DNA of 60,408 nt, from NCBI GenBank assembly GCA_013002465.1, contig JABDJO010000043.1, forward strand, positions 1-60,408, in the 5' to 3' direction. The DNA is from Silicimonas sp. (GTDB taxonomy: Bacteria > Pseudomonadota > Alphaproteobacteria > Rhodobacterales > Rhodobacteraceae). The translations under genes were made by a program, and so were the position numbers. Shown piece by piece: positions 1-8,537 of this stretch (its first letter is position 1; the number at the start of each line of letters is the position of its first letter). The notes beneath the pieces are model-generated. The model had not been told where the DNA came from. It saw only the letters and a list, made by a program, of their open reading frames with translations, and searched no databases.

Positions 1-437
1 ATATCGCCCGCACCGATCTCAGAACGCCCGAAGTTGCCCAGGCCGCAAGCGAAGTCGCCGTCATCCCCGAGGTGCGCGATGCCCTGGTGGCCTTCCAGCG
101 CGACTTTGCCCGTCGCGATGGCGGTGCCGTTCTTGACGGGCGCGACATCGGAACCGTGATCTGCCCGGACGCCGAGGTGAAGCTTTTCGTGACCGCCAAC
201 GACCGCACCCGGGCGCATCGCAGGTGGCTGGAACTGACCGCCAACGGCCACGAAACGTCCGAATCCGAAGTCCTTGCCAACGTCCGCGATCGCGATGAAC
301 GGGACGCCGGTCGGGAAGCCGCGCCCATGGTGGCGGCAGGCGATGCCATCAGCCTCGACACCTCGGAAATGTCCATCGACGAAGCTGTCGCGGCGGCCCA
401 GTCCATTGTCAGGAAAGCTTGGGAGGTGACCCCATGA
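1..437 (+). CDS. cmk: Cytidylate kinase, 5' end outside window
   Basis: Phosphorylates CMP and dCMP with ATP in pyrimidine nucleotide supply; cytoplasmic. About 144 C-terminal residues are visible, read in frame from base 3, so the P-loop and true start lie upstream of the window. The segment [17 protein letters not shown], followed by the [14 protein letters not shown] stretch, is the characteristic CMP-binding and LID region of bacterial Cmk. The stop overlaps the next gene's ATG (ATGA), so the two are probably translationally coupled. In many proteobacteria cmk is followed by rpsA; here an aldo/keto reductase follows. Recognition is secure; the gene is partial only because of the window edge. 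Confidence 0.95.
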   Translation, partial: IARTDLRTPEVAQAASEVAVIPEVRDALVAFQRDFARRDGGAVLDGRDIGTVICPDAEVKLFVTANDRTRAHRRWLELTANGHETSESEVLANVRDRDERDAGREAAPMVAAGDAISLDTSEMSIDEAVAAAQSIVRKAWEVTP

Positions 438-1429
438 AAACGACCACCCTTGGCCCTGGCGGCCCTCCCTGTTCGCGGTTCGGTGTCGGGGCAATGTCGT
501 TTGCCGGCTTTTACAACGAAACCAGCGAAACTGAGTGCCACGCCGTCCTGGATGCCGCCATGGCCGCCGGGGTCACACATATCGACACGGCGAATGTCTA
601 TGGCATGGGCCGGTCGGAACAGATCATCGGCACCTGGCTGGCTGCGAACCCATCTCTGCGACACGACGTGACGATTGCCACCAAGGCTGCGCTCACCCGG
701 CGCGACGGCGCCCGGGTCTTCGACAATTCCCTGCAGCATCTGGAGGAAGAACTGGACAATAGTCTGGAACGGCTTGGCACCGATTACGTCGATCTGTTCT
801 ATGTCCACCGCCTGGACGCCAACCGGCCCATCGAAGAGGTCGCCGGAAACCTTGGTGAACTGGTTCTGAAGGGCAAGGCAAGGACCATCGGGTTCTCCGA
901 AATCGCACCGACCTCGCTTCGGCGCGCGGTCAGCGAGCATCCGGTCGCCGCCGTGCAATCAGAGTATTCGCTGGCGACCCGGTATCCCGAACTCGGTCTT
1001 GTGCAGACCTGCGCCGAACTGGGCACCGCCCTCGTTGCGTTTTCGCCCGTCGGGCGGTCGCTTTTGACCGATGCGCCGCTCGATCCGAAGCGCGTGTCAA
1101 AGATCGACTTTCTGAAAACAAACCCGCGTTTCATGGAACCGAACTATTCCGCCAACATCGCGGGCACAGCGCCCTTTCGCGCGCTTGCCGCTGATATGGG
1201 CTTTCCGGCTGCGGGATTGGCCATCGCCTGGGTCATGGCTCAGGGTGATCATGTGATCCCCATTCCGGGCACCGGGTCGTTGGCGCATTTCAAGGACGTC
1301 GTGCGCGGGGCCGACATCGACCTTAGCCAGGACGATATCGCGCGGATCGAGACGGTTCTGCCCGTTGGCTGGGCCCATGGCGACCGCTACACGGCGGATC
1401 AATGGAATGGACCCGAAAAATACTGCTGA
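434..1429 (+). CDS. Aldo/keto reductase
   Basis: A 331-residue NADPH-dependent oxidoreductase of the aldo/keto reductase superfamily; cytoplasmic, substrate unknown. The (beta/alpha)8 family pattern is clear: HIDTANVYG carries the catalytic Asp and Tyr, IATKAA carries the Lys and FYVHRLD the His of the D-Y-K-H tetrad, and [10 protein letters not shown] near the C terminus is the cofactor-phosphate loop. The start at 434 is chosen because GGGAGGTGA lies just upstream; an in-frame start 15 bases earlier lacks such a site. It overlaps the cmk stop by four bases. It resembles the AKR11/13-type general stress reductases, but the subfamily is not certain. Confidence 0.92.
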   Translation: MKTTTLGPGGPPCSRFGVGAMSFAGFYNETSETECHAVLDAAMAAGVTHIDTANVYGMGRSEQIIGTWLAANPSLRHDVTIATKAALTRRDGARVFDNSLQHLEEELDNSLERLGTDYVDLFYVHRLDANRPIEEVAGNLGELVLKGKARTIGFSEIAPTSLRRAVSEHPVAAVQSEYSLATRYPELGLVQTCAELGTALVAFSPVGRSLLTDAPLDPKRVSKIDFLKTNPRFMEPNYSANIAGTAPFRALAADMGFPAAGLAIAWVMAQGDHVIPIPGTGSLAHFKDVVRGADIDLSQDDIARIETVLPVGWAHGDRYTADQWNGPEKYC

Positions 1430-1580
1430 CGGGGCCAATTTGCCTGCCATGACCGGTCGGCAGGCGCCATTTCCCATTATCCACTATTCGGAAACCCTCT
1501 GTTTCTAGACGGTTATTCGCTTCCCCGCGTCCGGCTGACGTGTTTATGGTTAACCGTTGTAGGGTGCCGGGGGATTACCA

Positions 1581-2192
1581 ATGCCAGAGAAACGTGGGAA
1601 AACCGCGGACCGTATTCTTGCGGCTGCGAAGAGCATCGTTCGCACAGACGGCCCCGATCACCTGACCTTCGACGCCGTTGCCGCCCGCGTCGGCGTGTCC
1701 AAACAGGCGGTGCTCTATTGGTTCCCCAACAAGGCCCGGCTGATCGAGGCCCTGGTGCGCCCCGCACTGGAAGCCGAAAGTGCCGCCGGGCGCGGCGCAG
1801 TGTCGGCCAATGACAGCGCCGATGACACCATCCGGGCCTATATCGGTGCCCTGGCGGTGTTTCACACCTCGGATCTGGATCGCTTTCGCCTGATGTATGT
1901 GACGCCTCAGATCGGCCAGCGCCCGGGACGCAACGGCACCATGCTGACCACCCTTGGTCGGCTCCACCCGGCGACAACCGAAATGTACGACGTCCTGGCC
2001 GACAAACTGGTTGGGGCCGGTCGCTATGACCGGCTGATCGACGCACGCCGCGCGGCAGCCGCCATTCACACCGCGCTTTTGGGTCTGATTCTGCGCATGG
2101 CCATGGCCGATGCGCTGAACGCCCCCCTAAGGCTAAGGGACGACGCACTGGTGGATGCTCTGGTCGGCGTGATGGCACCCGAAGCGGCCTGA
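1581..2192 (+). CDS. TetR/AcrR family transcriptional regulator
   Basis: A 203-residue one-component regulator. The N-terminal 55 residues form a typical TetR DNA-binding domain: RILAAAKSIVRTDGPDHLTFDAVAARVGVSKQ is interrupted only by the usual turn, and the recognition helix is followed by VLYWFPNKARLIEALV. The C-terminal helical region (about 70-203) is the ligand and dimer domain, not recognised to ligand level. It stands alone after a 150-base gap from the reductase, and the next gene starts 41 bases after it. It may control itself, the reductase, or the downstream Tat-signal/kinase pair. TetR assignment is firm; target and inducer are unknown. Confidence 0.9.
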   Translation: MPEKRGKTADRILAAAKSIVRTDGPDHLTFDAVAARVGVSKQAVLYWFPNKARLIEALVRPALEAESAAGRGAVSANDSADDTIRAYIGALAVFHTSDLDRFRLMYVTPQIGQRPGRNGTMLTTLGRLHPATTEMYDVLADKLVGAGRYDRLIDARRAAAAIHTALLGLILRMAMADALNAPLRLRDDALVDALVGVMAPEAA

Positions 2193-2233
2193 GACAGGTG
2201 GACAGCCGCACCATCTAGGCGCAAACTGCGCCC

Positions 2234-2584
2234 ATGATTACCCGCCGTGACACTGCAAAACTCGTCCTGGCCGGAGCAGCCATGCCTCTGGTGCCTCGGG
2301 CAGCCTTTGCGCGCCAGCCGGAAGACTGGGCGCGGCTCTTGCAACGGCGCCTGGACGAGCACCTTGTGACCGGGTGCGACGGCAAACTAACGCTCGTCCA
2401 ATTCGGTATGGCTCGACGAAGTGGCAAGTCCTACATGGTCGGTGCAATTCGATTGGATTGGCCACCTGGATATCGGTCGCGCGAATTCCGCGCCGACGGC
2501 CCCGACGATCAGGCCGTTTTCGACCATCTTCTGAACCTTGCGCTGTTCAACTTCGCAAAGGTCTGGCCCGGCTGCGTTGTGTGA
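2234..2584 (+). CDS. Tat-exported small protein of unknown function
   Basis: A 116-residue protein I do not recognise. It begins MITRRDTAKLVLAGAAMPLV, a twin-arginine signal (RRDTAKL) with a hydrophobic segment, ending around AAFARQ, so the mature protein of about 90 residues is probably exported folded to the periplasm. The mature part has no known motif; it carries two cysteines, near residues 48 and 114. Its stop shares GTGA with the start of the kinase-like gene, so the two are likely co-translated and may work together. No RBS stronger than the GC-rich background is visible. Confidence 0.72.
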   Translation: MITRRDTAKLVLAGAAMPLVPRAAFARQPEDWARLLQRRLDEHLVTGCDGKLTLVQFGMARRSGKSYMVGAIRLDWPPGYRSREFRADGPDDQAVFDHLLNLALFNFAKVWPGCVV

Positions 2585-3288
2585 CCGACCCCATCGACGA
2601 AATTCTGCGCCGCGCCAAAGGCGGAACCCGGCGGATTGAACGTCTTGACCTTGACGGGCGCGTCTATTGGATCAAGCGTCCGGAAAAACTCAGCCTCAGA
2701 ATGCGACTTCAAAAGGGCGACCCGATTGCCGCATTTGCCGCCGAAGTCGCGGCCCATAAGGCATTGTTCGATCGGGGCATGCCGGTGGCGCCTATCCTGG
2801 CCTCGGATGCCGATTTCCTGGTGACCCAGGACTGCGGCCCGACGTTGAAAGCCCTTGCGAATACGCAACCGGAAAAGCCGTTCCACAAAGCTCTGGCCTC
2901 GGCGGCGACCGCGCTGGCAGAGATTCATCAGGCCGGGCTTGCGCACGGGCGTCCCAGTCTGAAGGACATATGCTGGAAAGACGGCAAAATCGCCTTTCTC
3001 GATTTCGAACGGGCAGGGCGCGAAGGCAACGTGACCCGCGCCCAGACAATGGATGTGCTGATCCTGATCTTTTCGACCGCCGTGGAAACCGGCAACTCGG
3101 AACCTGCGATGAAGATCGCGCGCGATGCCTATCGTGCCGCCGGTGGTAACGAGATATGGACCAAAGCGCAGGCCCGCGCCCGCCGCTGGAGCCTCTTGCA
3201 GTTCCCCCTCTGGCCGATTGCCCGCATGCTTCGCGGCAACAGCGAATTCGACGCCATCGCACCGTTCTTCAGATTCATAAAAGACTAA
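2581..3288 (+). CDS. Protein kinase-fold protein (LPS kinase/ABC1/RIO-like)
   Basis: A 235-residue cytoplasmic protein with small-kinase features. VYWIKRPE (residues 28-35) supplies a candidate ATP-binding lysine, FAAEVAAHKAL a helix-C glutamate, HGRPSLKD (122-129) resembles a catalytic loop and FLDFERA (139-145) a DFG-like metal motif. The catalytic-loop Asp of the classic HxD motif is Arg/Pro here, as in divergent lipopolysaccharide or aminoglycoside kinase relatives, so activity is uncertain. The GTG start at 2581 is chosen because it overlaps the previous stop (GTGA); the open frame runs further upstream but only inside the other gene. Its end overlaps the convergent MFS gene. Substrate unknown. 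Confidence 0.75.
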   Translation: MTDPIDEILRRAKGGTRRIERLDLDGRVYWIKRPEKLSLRMRLQKGDPIAAFAAEVAAHKALFDRGMPVAPILASDADFLVTQDCGPTLKALANTQPEKPFHKALASAATALAEIHQAGLAHGRPSLKDICWKDGKIAFLDFERAGREGNVTRAQTMDVLILIFSTAVETGNSEPAMKIARDAYRAAGGNEIWTKAQARARRWSLLQFPLWPIARMLRGNSEFDAIAPFFRFIKD

Positions 3289-4496
3289 GGGCGCGCTGCC
3301 GCATTGCCGGTCGCCCGGTCACTGACCCAAAGCGTCACCGCGACGACTGTCATGAAGCCGCCCCAGTACAGGAAGTAATCCGAGGTCCTGGAAAGAATGA
3401 CAGCGGTAGGCGACAGGCACATCACCATGGCCGAAAGGCTGAACGCCATGTCTACACCTGCCTTCGTGCGCCCGACATTGGCCGCTTCGCAAGTCTGAAG
3501 GATGCGCCCGTCGATCACGATCCGGCCCAGCCAGACTGTCATGCCCATGGCCCCGTGGACGACCGCCAACGCAGGCACGCTTGCGCAAAATGAAAAAGCC
3601 AGGGTCGTGATGCCGGCAAGGGCCGCAAACACATACTCCATATGCCGCCCCGACAACCGCGCAATTCCCGTGCTCAGCATCAGCGCGGCCAGCATTCCAC
3701 CCATTGGCCAGGCTGCATCCACAATGCCGAACGCATCGCTACCCATGTGAAGATCATCGCGAATAAAGGACGACAGGATCGCATTCGACAGTTGCCCAAC
3801 CGGCAGGCTCACCGCCGCAAGAAGGGCCAAAAGCCGTATCGAACGGTTCTCGACAAATATCCGCACGCCGCCCTTCAGGTCCGACAGAAATGCCATGGCC
3901 CCCCGCGTCATCTGCTGCGGCGCCGCGGTGCGCACGAACAGCATCGGCAGGATCAGCGCAAACGAAGCACAGGCCGAAAACACGAAACCCATCCTTGGCG
4001 ACCCGGCCTCGATCACAAACCCGGCCAGAACCGTACCGACCGCTGTCGAAATCAGATGCACACCTCGAAACCGTGCCACGATCTTCATCAATTGGCCCGG
4101 TGGCGTTACCGTCTGGATCAACCCGTCATGGGACGAGTTATGCAGCATCCGCAAGGCGCTCGCCGCCGCGATCATTGCAAACAACGGCGCGACCCCCGGT
4201 GCCTGTTGTCCGAGCCAGACAAACCCCAGAAACAACATGGCAAGACCGATGCCGCCATGGGCAAGAATGACCAGCGCACGTCGGCTGTGGCGATCCACGA
4301 TTGTGCCGACAAAAGGGCCCAGGATCAGGGCCGTCAGCATCGCCACGATAAAGACCTGCCCGACCCGCGCGACATCGTTGGTCACGATCAGCGTCGTCCA
4401 GCCGACGCTGACCAAATACGATCCCCGTGACAGGCCCGAGAACACCTCCATCACGAACAGCAGCTTCAGATTGGCGGATCCATCCGACTGGGCCAT
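3285..4496 (-). CDS. MFS transporter (EntS-like exporter family)
   Basis: A 403-residue inner-membrane protein with about 11-12 hydrophobic segments spread over its whole length. The loop after the second helix, GTIVDRHSRRALVI, is the conserved major facilitator motif A (G-x-x-x-D-R-x-x-R-R). The overall layout resembles the MFS_3 group that includes the enterobactin exporter EntS, but the substrate cannot be read from sequence. The last bases overlap the convergent kinase-like gene. The citrate synthase-like gene lies upstream on the same strand with a 136-base gap, which could hold a promoter. Confidence 0.88.
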   Translation of the reverse strand: MAQSDGSANLKLLFVMEVFSGLSRGSYLVSVGWTTLIVTNDVARVGQVFIVAMLTALILGPFVGTIVDRHSRRALVILAHGGIGLAMLFLGFVWLGQQAPGVAPLFAMIAAASALRMLHNSSHDGLIQTVTPPGQLMKIVARFRGVHLISTAVGTVLAGFVIEAGSPRMGFVFSACASFALILPMLFVRTAAPQQMTRGAMAFLSDLKGGVRIFVENRSIRLLALLAAVSLPVGQLSNAILSSFIRDDLHMGSDAFGIVDAAWPMGGMLAALMLSTGIARLSGRHMEYVFAALAGITTLAFSFCASVPALAVVHGAMGMTVWLGRIVIDGRILQTCEAANVGRTKAGVDMAFSLSAMVMCLSPTAVILSRTSDYFLYWGGFMTVVAVTLWVSDRATGNAAARP

Positions 4497-4632
4497 GCCC
4501 GGACATTGGTGCGACCGGCAGACCAGTTCAAATGACGAATTGTGTCATGGGCGTAGTCGACGCGCGCAACTCCGCATCTTCCGGTCAACGTGCATATCAC
4601 GCACTTGGGGCCACAACGCGCGGGCCACACGT

Positions 4633-5436
4633 TCACGGCTTTCCTTCATACTCCGGCAAGAAGTTCGGGGGCATCGGCCCCTTGTTGCGTCCGCCTTGCT
4701 GCATCTGCTCCCAGCCGTGGGCCAGAATTCCGACGGACCGGGACAAGCAGAACAGGCCCCGCGACAAGGGCGGCGGAAAGCCCAGCTCGCAAAAGATCAC
4801 TGCTGTTGCCCCGTCGATGTTCATTGCAATCGGAGTGCCGCGTTCCTCGCCGATCTCGGCCTGCACGGCCTCTCCGATGTCGGCGAAACGACCTGTGACC
4901 GTGCCCGCCTTGGCGGCGTCGCGCACCAGTGCCATCAATCGCGGCGCGCGCGGATCAACGGGTTTGTGGAACCGGTGCCCGAAACCCGAAACGATCTTGC
5001 CATGGGTTTTGCGCCAGGCCGCGATGCCGACACGGGCTGCGTCCTTTAAACCGCTGCCGCCGTCGATCCGGCCAGCGATGTCAAGATAAAGCTCGGCGCA
5101 TTGTTCGCCCGCGCCGCCATGAACGTCACCTAGCATGTTGACACCCGTCGCCATGACGTTGTTCAACCCGACCCCACAAGTCGCCGCCATGCGCGCCGCG
5201 GCAATGGAAGGCGCCTGCGGCCCGTGATCGACGCCCGCCACCAGGGCGCACTCCAGCAAGCCGGCTTGTTCCTCAGACGGCATATCACCCCGTGTCAGCA
5301 ACCAGATCATCTGGCCGAACGAAACATTCCCGATCAGGTCTTCAACCGGATGGCCGCAAAACGCGATCCGCCCCGGCGACATGTCGATGATCGAAGTGCG
5401 CCACCAATGGCGTATGGCATCTGCGTCCTGGTTCAT
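4633..5436 (-). CDS. Citrate synthase/citryl-CoA lyase family protein
   Basis: A 267-residue protein of the citrate synthase superfamily, shorter than the roughly 430-residue housekeeping synthase. Recognisable blocks are IIDMSPGRIAFCGHPVEDLIG near the N terminus, MLGDVHGGAGEQCAEL (substrate His region) and KIVSGFGHRFHKPVDPRAP (the GFGHR-x-x-x-x-DPR block with active-site His and Arg). Short stand-alone members of this family are usually annotated as citryl-CoA lyase or citrate synthase-like lyase. Without the other citrate lyase subunits nearby the reaction is an inference. It is divergent from the GNAT/peptidase gene. Confidence 0.82.
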   Translation of the reverse strand: MNQDADAIRHWWRTSIIDMSPGRIAFCGHPVEDLIGNVSFGQMIWLLTRGDMPSEEQAGLLECALVAGVDHGPQAPSIAAARMAATCGVGLNNVMATGVNMLGDVHGGAGEQCAELYLDIAGRIDGGSGLKDAARVGIAAWRKTHGKIVSGFGHRFHKPVDPRAPRLMALVRDAAKAGTVTGRFADIGEAVQAEIGEERGTPIAMNIDGATAVIFCELGFPPPLSRGLFCLSRSVGILAHGWEQMQQGGRNKGPMPPNFLPEYEGKP

Positions 5437-5604
5437 GTGCCTTCAAAACCCCTCGTCTGCTGCATTTGCGTGTACCCGCGTCGGCTCCTGACATTAACCG
5501 CGATGGACACCAAACGCACGCCACGTCCTGAAAAGTGCCGTCCAGTTGCACGCCCTGGCCCACTTCCGCTACCGTGGCGCGATCCCGACCGAACGGAGCG
5601 CGGC

Positions 5605-6189
5605 ATGATCACAACAAGGCGACTTTCCCTTCGACGCGCGCGCATGGACGATCTGGAGGACCTGCACCGCGTGTTTTCGCATCCCGAGGCCATGCGGTAT
5701 TGGGACAGCCTGCCGTACGATAAAATCGAACAAACCGAACAGCTTCTGACCGCCATGGTCGCCGCCGCGCCCGGCGAAAGTGACGATTTCGTCGTCGAAC
5801 ACGAAGGCCGCGCCATCGGCAAGGCGGGGTGCTGGCAGCGTCCCGAGATCGGCTTCATCCTGCATCCCGACCACTGGGGCCAGGGCCTGGCCCATGAAGC
5901 GCTCAGCGCGGCCATCCCCCACATCTTTGCAAACCTGCAAATCGACCGGCTGAAGGCCGATGTCGATCCCAGAAATGGCGCGTCGCTCAGGCTTTTGAAG
6001 CGGCTTGGGTTCTCTGAAACCGGCCGCGCCGCCCGAACATTCCTGGTGGGCGACGAATGGTGCGACAGCGTCTATCTTGAACTCTTGCGCCCGCCCAAGC
6101 ACGAGCGACCATACCCGGCGTCAGCGCATGTGACATTGCCGGGCGGTTTGATAAGACAGCAAACAAAGCAGACGGGAAGGGGCGATCAC
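5605..6189 (+). CDS. GNAT acetyltransferase domain, in frame with the next gene
   Basis: About 170 residues of a RimJ/RimL-type GNAT N-acetyltransferase: MITTRRLSLRRARMDDLEDL opens strand 1, WGQGLAHEALSAAIPHIF is the acetyl-CoA loop and helix, and NGASLRLLKRLGFSETGR is the C-terminal family motif. The start at 5605 follows GGAGCGCGGC. Unusually there is no stop codon before the peptidase start at 6190: the frame stays open, so the two could be one 583-residue polypeptide. A GAAGGGGCG ribosome-binding site before 6190 argues that the peptidase can be made separately. The linker (about 25 residues, hydrophilic, low complexity) looks like read-through intergenic DNA. Confidence 0.8.
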
Positions 6190-7356
6190 ATGGCCGACAC
6201 TTTGGAACGCGGTTTTCCCGATGCCGAGTTCGAAGCGCGCACCGCCAGGGCTCAGGCCCAGATGGCGGAACAGGACGTAGCCGGGCTGTTGCTTATGACC
6301 GAACCCGACGTGCGCTATTTCAGCGGCTTTCACACCTTGTTCTGGCAAAGCCCCGCGCGACCCTGGTTTCTGTTTGTCCCCGCCTCGGGCAAGCCCATTG
6401 CCGTCATTCCCGAAATCGGCGCCGATCTGATGCGCCGGACCTGGCTTGACGATATCCGCACCTGGAGCGCGCCTGCCCCCGGTGACGATGGGATCAGCCT
6501 TTTGACCGAGCTTTTGGCCCCCATCGCCAACAGGGGCTCGACAATCGGTGTGATGAAGGGACACGAAACCGCCCTGCGCATGCCCCTTGGCGACTGGGAA
6601 CGCCTGATTGACGGATTGCCCGGGCTGCACATCGGCGACGCCACCCGGCTGGTGCAAGGACTGCGGATGGTCAAGTCGCAGGCCGAAATCGCAAAGCTTG
6701 CACATATCTGCGCCATAGGGTCCGCGACCTTCGTTGAAGTGCCGCAGATCGTCTCTGAAGGCATGCCGCTAGAAGACGTGTTCCGCGCCTTCCGCCGCGA
6801 GGCGCTGGCGCAAGGTGCCGATGACGCGCCCTATGTTGTCGGCGGGGCAGCACAAGGCGGCTATTCGGATGTGATCTCGCCCCCCACGCGCCAGCCATTG
6901 CAAGCGGGCGACGTCTTGATGATCGACACCGGCTGCACTTGGGATGGATATTTCTGCGACTTTGACCGCAACTGGGCCATTGGCCACGCCGACGATACGT
7001 CGCGCCGCGCCCACGACGTGCTCTGGCGCGCGACCGAGGCCGGGATCGCCGCCGCCCGCCCCGGTGCCACCTGCCGCGATCTGTTCCAGGCGATGTCCGA
7101 GGTGATCGCCGAAATGGACGACAGCGGCGGCGATATCGGGCGCCTTGGCCACGGCCTGGGCATGCAACTGACCGAACAGCCGTCGCACGCCGCCTTTGAC
7201 ACGACCGAGTTGAAAGAAAACATGGTGCTGACGCTGGAACCATCGCTGTCCTATGGCGACGGCCTGATGATGGTCCACGAAGAAAACATCGTCGTCACCC
7301 CATCGGGCGGCCACCTGCTGACCACCCGCGCGGCCCCGGAACTGCCGGTCATATAA
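6190..7356 (+). CDS. M24 family metallopeptidase (Xaa-Pro peptidase-like)
   Basis: A 388-residue creatinase/aminopeptidase P-type protein. Residues 1-150 form the N-terminal creatinase domain (EPDVRYFSGF); the rest is a pita-bread fold with the metal ligands visible in order: MIDTGC (Asp), CDFDRNW (Asp), LGHGLGM (His), LTLEPS (Glu) and MVHEENI (Glu). It may cleave Xaa-Pro dipeptides or hydrolyse a related amide. The following Lrp/AsnC gene recalls ectoine-degradation loci, where a DoeA hydrolase neighbours an Lrp-type regulator, but no other ectoine genes are present. The start at 6190 has a good GAAGGGGCG site. Confidence 0.88.
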   Translation: MADTLERGFPDAEFEARTARAQAQMAEQDVAGLLLMTEPDVRYFSGFHTLFWQSPARPWFLFVPASGKPIAVIPEIGADLMRRTWLDDIRTWSAPAPGDDGISLLTELLAPIANRGSTIGVMKGHETALRMPLGDWERLIDGLPGLHIGDATRLVQGLRMVKSQAEIAKLAHICAIGSATFVEVPQIVSEGMPLEDVFRAFRREALAQGADDAPYVVGGAAQGGYSDVISPPTRQPLQAGDVLMIDTGCTWDGYFCDFDRNWAIGHADDTSRRAHDVLWRATEAGIAAARPGATCRDLFQAMSEVIAEMDDSGGDIGRLGHGLGMQLTEQPSHAAFDTTELKENMVLTLEPSLSYGDGLMMVHEENIVVTPSGGHLLTTRAAPELPVI

Positions 7357-7460
7357 CGGCCCCCCTCGACATCCGCGAAACGCGACTGTTTTTTACCCGA
7401 ATTTCCGAAATCGTGACGAAATACATTGCCTCCGACCAAAACACCGAACTAAACCATGCC

Positions 7461-7910
7461 ATGGACGACAAGGATTTCGAAATTCTGCGCCTCGTGCAAT
7501 CGAACGCGCGATTGACCGCCGATGCTATCGGGCACGAAATCGGACTTTCCTCGCCCGCCGTGCAGAAGCGTCTGAAAAAGCTGCGCGAAACCGGTGTGAT
7601 CGAAAAGGAAATCGCGGTGCTGTCTCCGACCGCGGTCGGGCGCGACATGACCGTGATCGTGCAGGTCACACTGGAACGGGAAAGCCGGCTGCATCTAGAT
7701 ACCTTCAAACGCAGAATGAAGGCCGCCCCGGGGGTACAGCAATGTTATTACACGACCGGCGAAGCGGATTTCATCCTTGTTGTCGCCGTAAAGGACATCA
7801 GGGCTTACGAAGCCTTCACACAGGAATTCTTCTTTGACGAATCCAACGTCAGCAAGTTCACGTCCTCGATCGTCATGGACCGCGTCAAGGTCTCGCTCGA
7901 TACCCTCTGA
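7461..7910 (+). CDS. Lrp/AsnC family transcriptional regulator
   Basis: A 149-residue regulator. MDDKDFEILRLVQSNARLTA begins a winged helix-turn-helix (IGHEIGLSSPAVQKRLKKLRETGVIEK), and the C-terminal half is a RAM/AsnC ligand domain (PGVQQCYYTTGEADFILVV is the family block). The ATG at 7461 matches the usual Lrp N terminus; a GTG 48 bases earlier would add a polar 16-residue extension and is less likely. It lies about 100 bases downstream of the M24 peptidase on the same strand and probably controls that gene in response to an amino acid or derivative. Confidence 0.92.
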   Translation: MDDKDFEILRLVQSNARLTADAIGHEIGLSSPAVQKRLKKLRETGVIEKEIAVLSPTAVGRDMTVIVQVTLERESRLHLDTFKRRMKAAPGVQQCYYTTGEADFILVVAVKDIRAYEAFTQEFFFDESNVSKFTSSIVMDRVKVSLDTL

Positions 7911-7934
7911 TCGGCGCCGGAGCACCCGGCGGGT

Positions 7935-7964
7935 TCAATGCAGGCGGGTTCAATGCAGGCGGGC
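7935..7964. repeat. 15-bp tandem duplication
   Basis: The unit GGTTCAATGCAGGCG occurs twice in direct succession. On the minus strand the downstream copy contains the stop codon of the ParB/Srx-like gene, and the other copy carries a spare in-frame stop. It looks like a local replication-slippage event and has no evident function. Confidence 0.7.
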
Positions 7965-8198
7965 GCGAACCAGATAGCCCTCGACCGTTTCTTCCCCCAG
8001 CGCTTTCAGCGCCTCAAGCCTGTGATACCCTTCGATCAGCACAAAGCGGCCCTTGCCCTCTCTCAGCCGAATCGGCGTCTTCTGTCCGTTATCCAACATG
8101 TCATTCGCCAACGCCTCGACCTTCTCGGGATCAAGCGTCTTGGTCCGTTTCACGGGGACATGGATGGCTTCGATGGGGAAGGATTTCTTTTCAAGCAT
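7950..8198 (-). CDS. Small ParB/Srx N-terminal domain protein
   Basis: An 82-residue protein consisting of little more than a ParB/sulfiredoxin-fold domain. The core IPVxVKRTKTLDP...VEALANDMLDNGQKTPIRLRE followed by FVLIEGYHRLEALKALGEE matches the ParB nucleotide-binding boxes, with IEGYHRLEA in place of the usual GERRxRA. It lacks the HTH and dimer domains, so it is not a partition protein. Similar stand-alone small proteins are common in Rhodobacterales; their role is unknown. The start at 8198 begins MLEKKSFPIEAIHV; the longer reading frame upstream runs into repeat-containing intergenic DNA. Confidence 0.78.
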   Translation of the reverse strand: MLEKKSFPIEAIHVPVKRTKTLDPEKVEALANDMLDNGQKTPIRLREGKGRFVLIEGYHRLEALKALGEETVEGYLVRARLH

Positions 8199-8414
8199 GA
8201 GGACGGTGTAGCACGGAGCGGGATGCGTGTATCGGGGGAATTGTCGCCGTCGATTTGGGCGGCCTGCGCGGACCGCGATGAGGAGGACCAGCCGAAACTT
8301 CCAGCAGACGTTTCGCCCGACGAATACCCTTCCCCGGAAGGGCGCAAGGCAAAATATCCAAGACCACAACCGATGGAGGTGGCTTGCACCATTAACCGCT
8401 TGCGTTCCGTTGTG

Positions 8415-8443
8415 GCAAAGCGCCCACCCAAGGTTGGGCGCGG
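8415..8443. repeat. Intergenic hairpin repeat, copy 1
   Basis: Contains GCGCCCA (8420-8426) and TGGGCGC (8435-8441), a 7-bp inverted repeat with an 8-base spacer. The left arm and flank recur with few changes at 12594-12623 on the same strand, so this is a dispersed element and not a one-off terminator. There is no T-run after it. Confidence 0.6.
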
Positions 8444-8457
8444 TTCTCCGTTGCAAT

Positions 8458-8480
8458 GTAGGGCGGGGTTTCACCCCGCC
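8458..8480 (+). repeat. REP-like palindrome, GC-rich type, GTAG foot
   Basis: GTAG at 8458-8461 is immediately followed by GGCGGGGT-TTC-ACCCCGCC (8462-8480), a perfect 8-bp stem with a 3-base loop. A GTAG tetranucleotide 5' to a hairpin is the recognition pattern of REP-associated tyrosine transposases. The stem differs from the GGTGCGTG family beside the RAYT gene at 12 kb, so it is either a second REP class or an element of another RAYT elsewhere in the genome. Confidence 0.65.
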
Positions 8481-8537
8481 ACTCTTCCTCAATCGACACC
8501 AATCTGGGGGAAATGGTGCGGAAGCTTCTCGAACACT

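Larger units (their letters stand above)
8199..8537. other. Non-coding region with two palindromic elements
   Basis: No credible gene is visible between the ParB/Srx-like gene and the unrecognised gene, both on the minus strand. The right half holds a hairpin repeat at 8415-8443 and a GTAG-footed palindrome at 8458-8480, described separately. Open frames across it translate to low-complexity, repeat-derived sequence. Confidence 0.6.

Noticed and set aside
6190..7910. Ectoine degradation locus (doeA-doeX)
   Set aside because: M24 peptidase plus Lrp regulator fits superficially, but no doeB, doeC, doeD or ectoine transport genes are adjacent.
7950..8198. Chromosome or plasmid partition protein ParB
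   Set aside because: Only the N-terminal fold is present, no HTH or dimer domain, and no parA or parS nearby.
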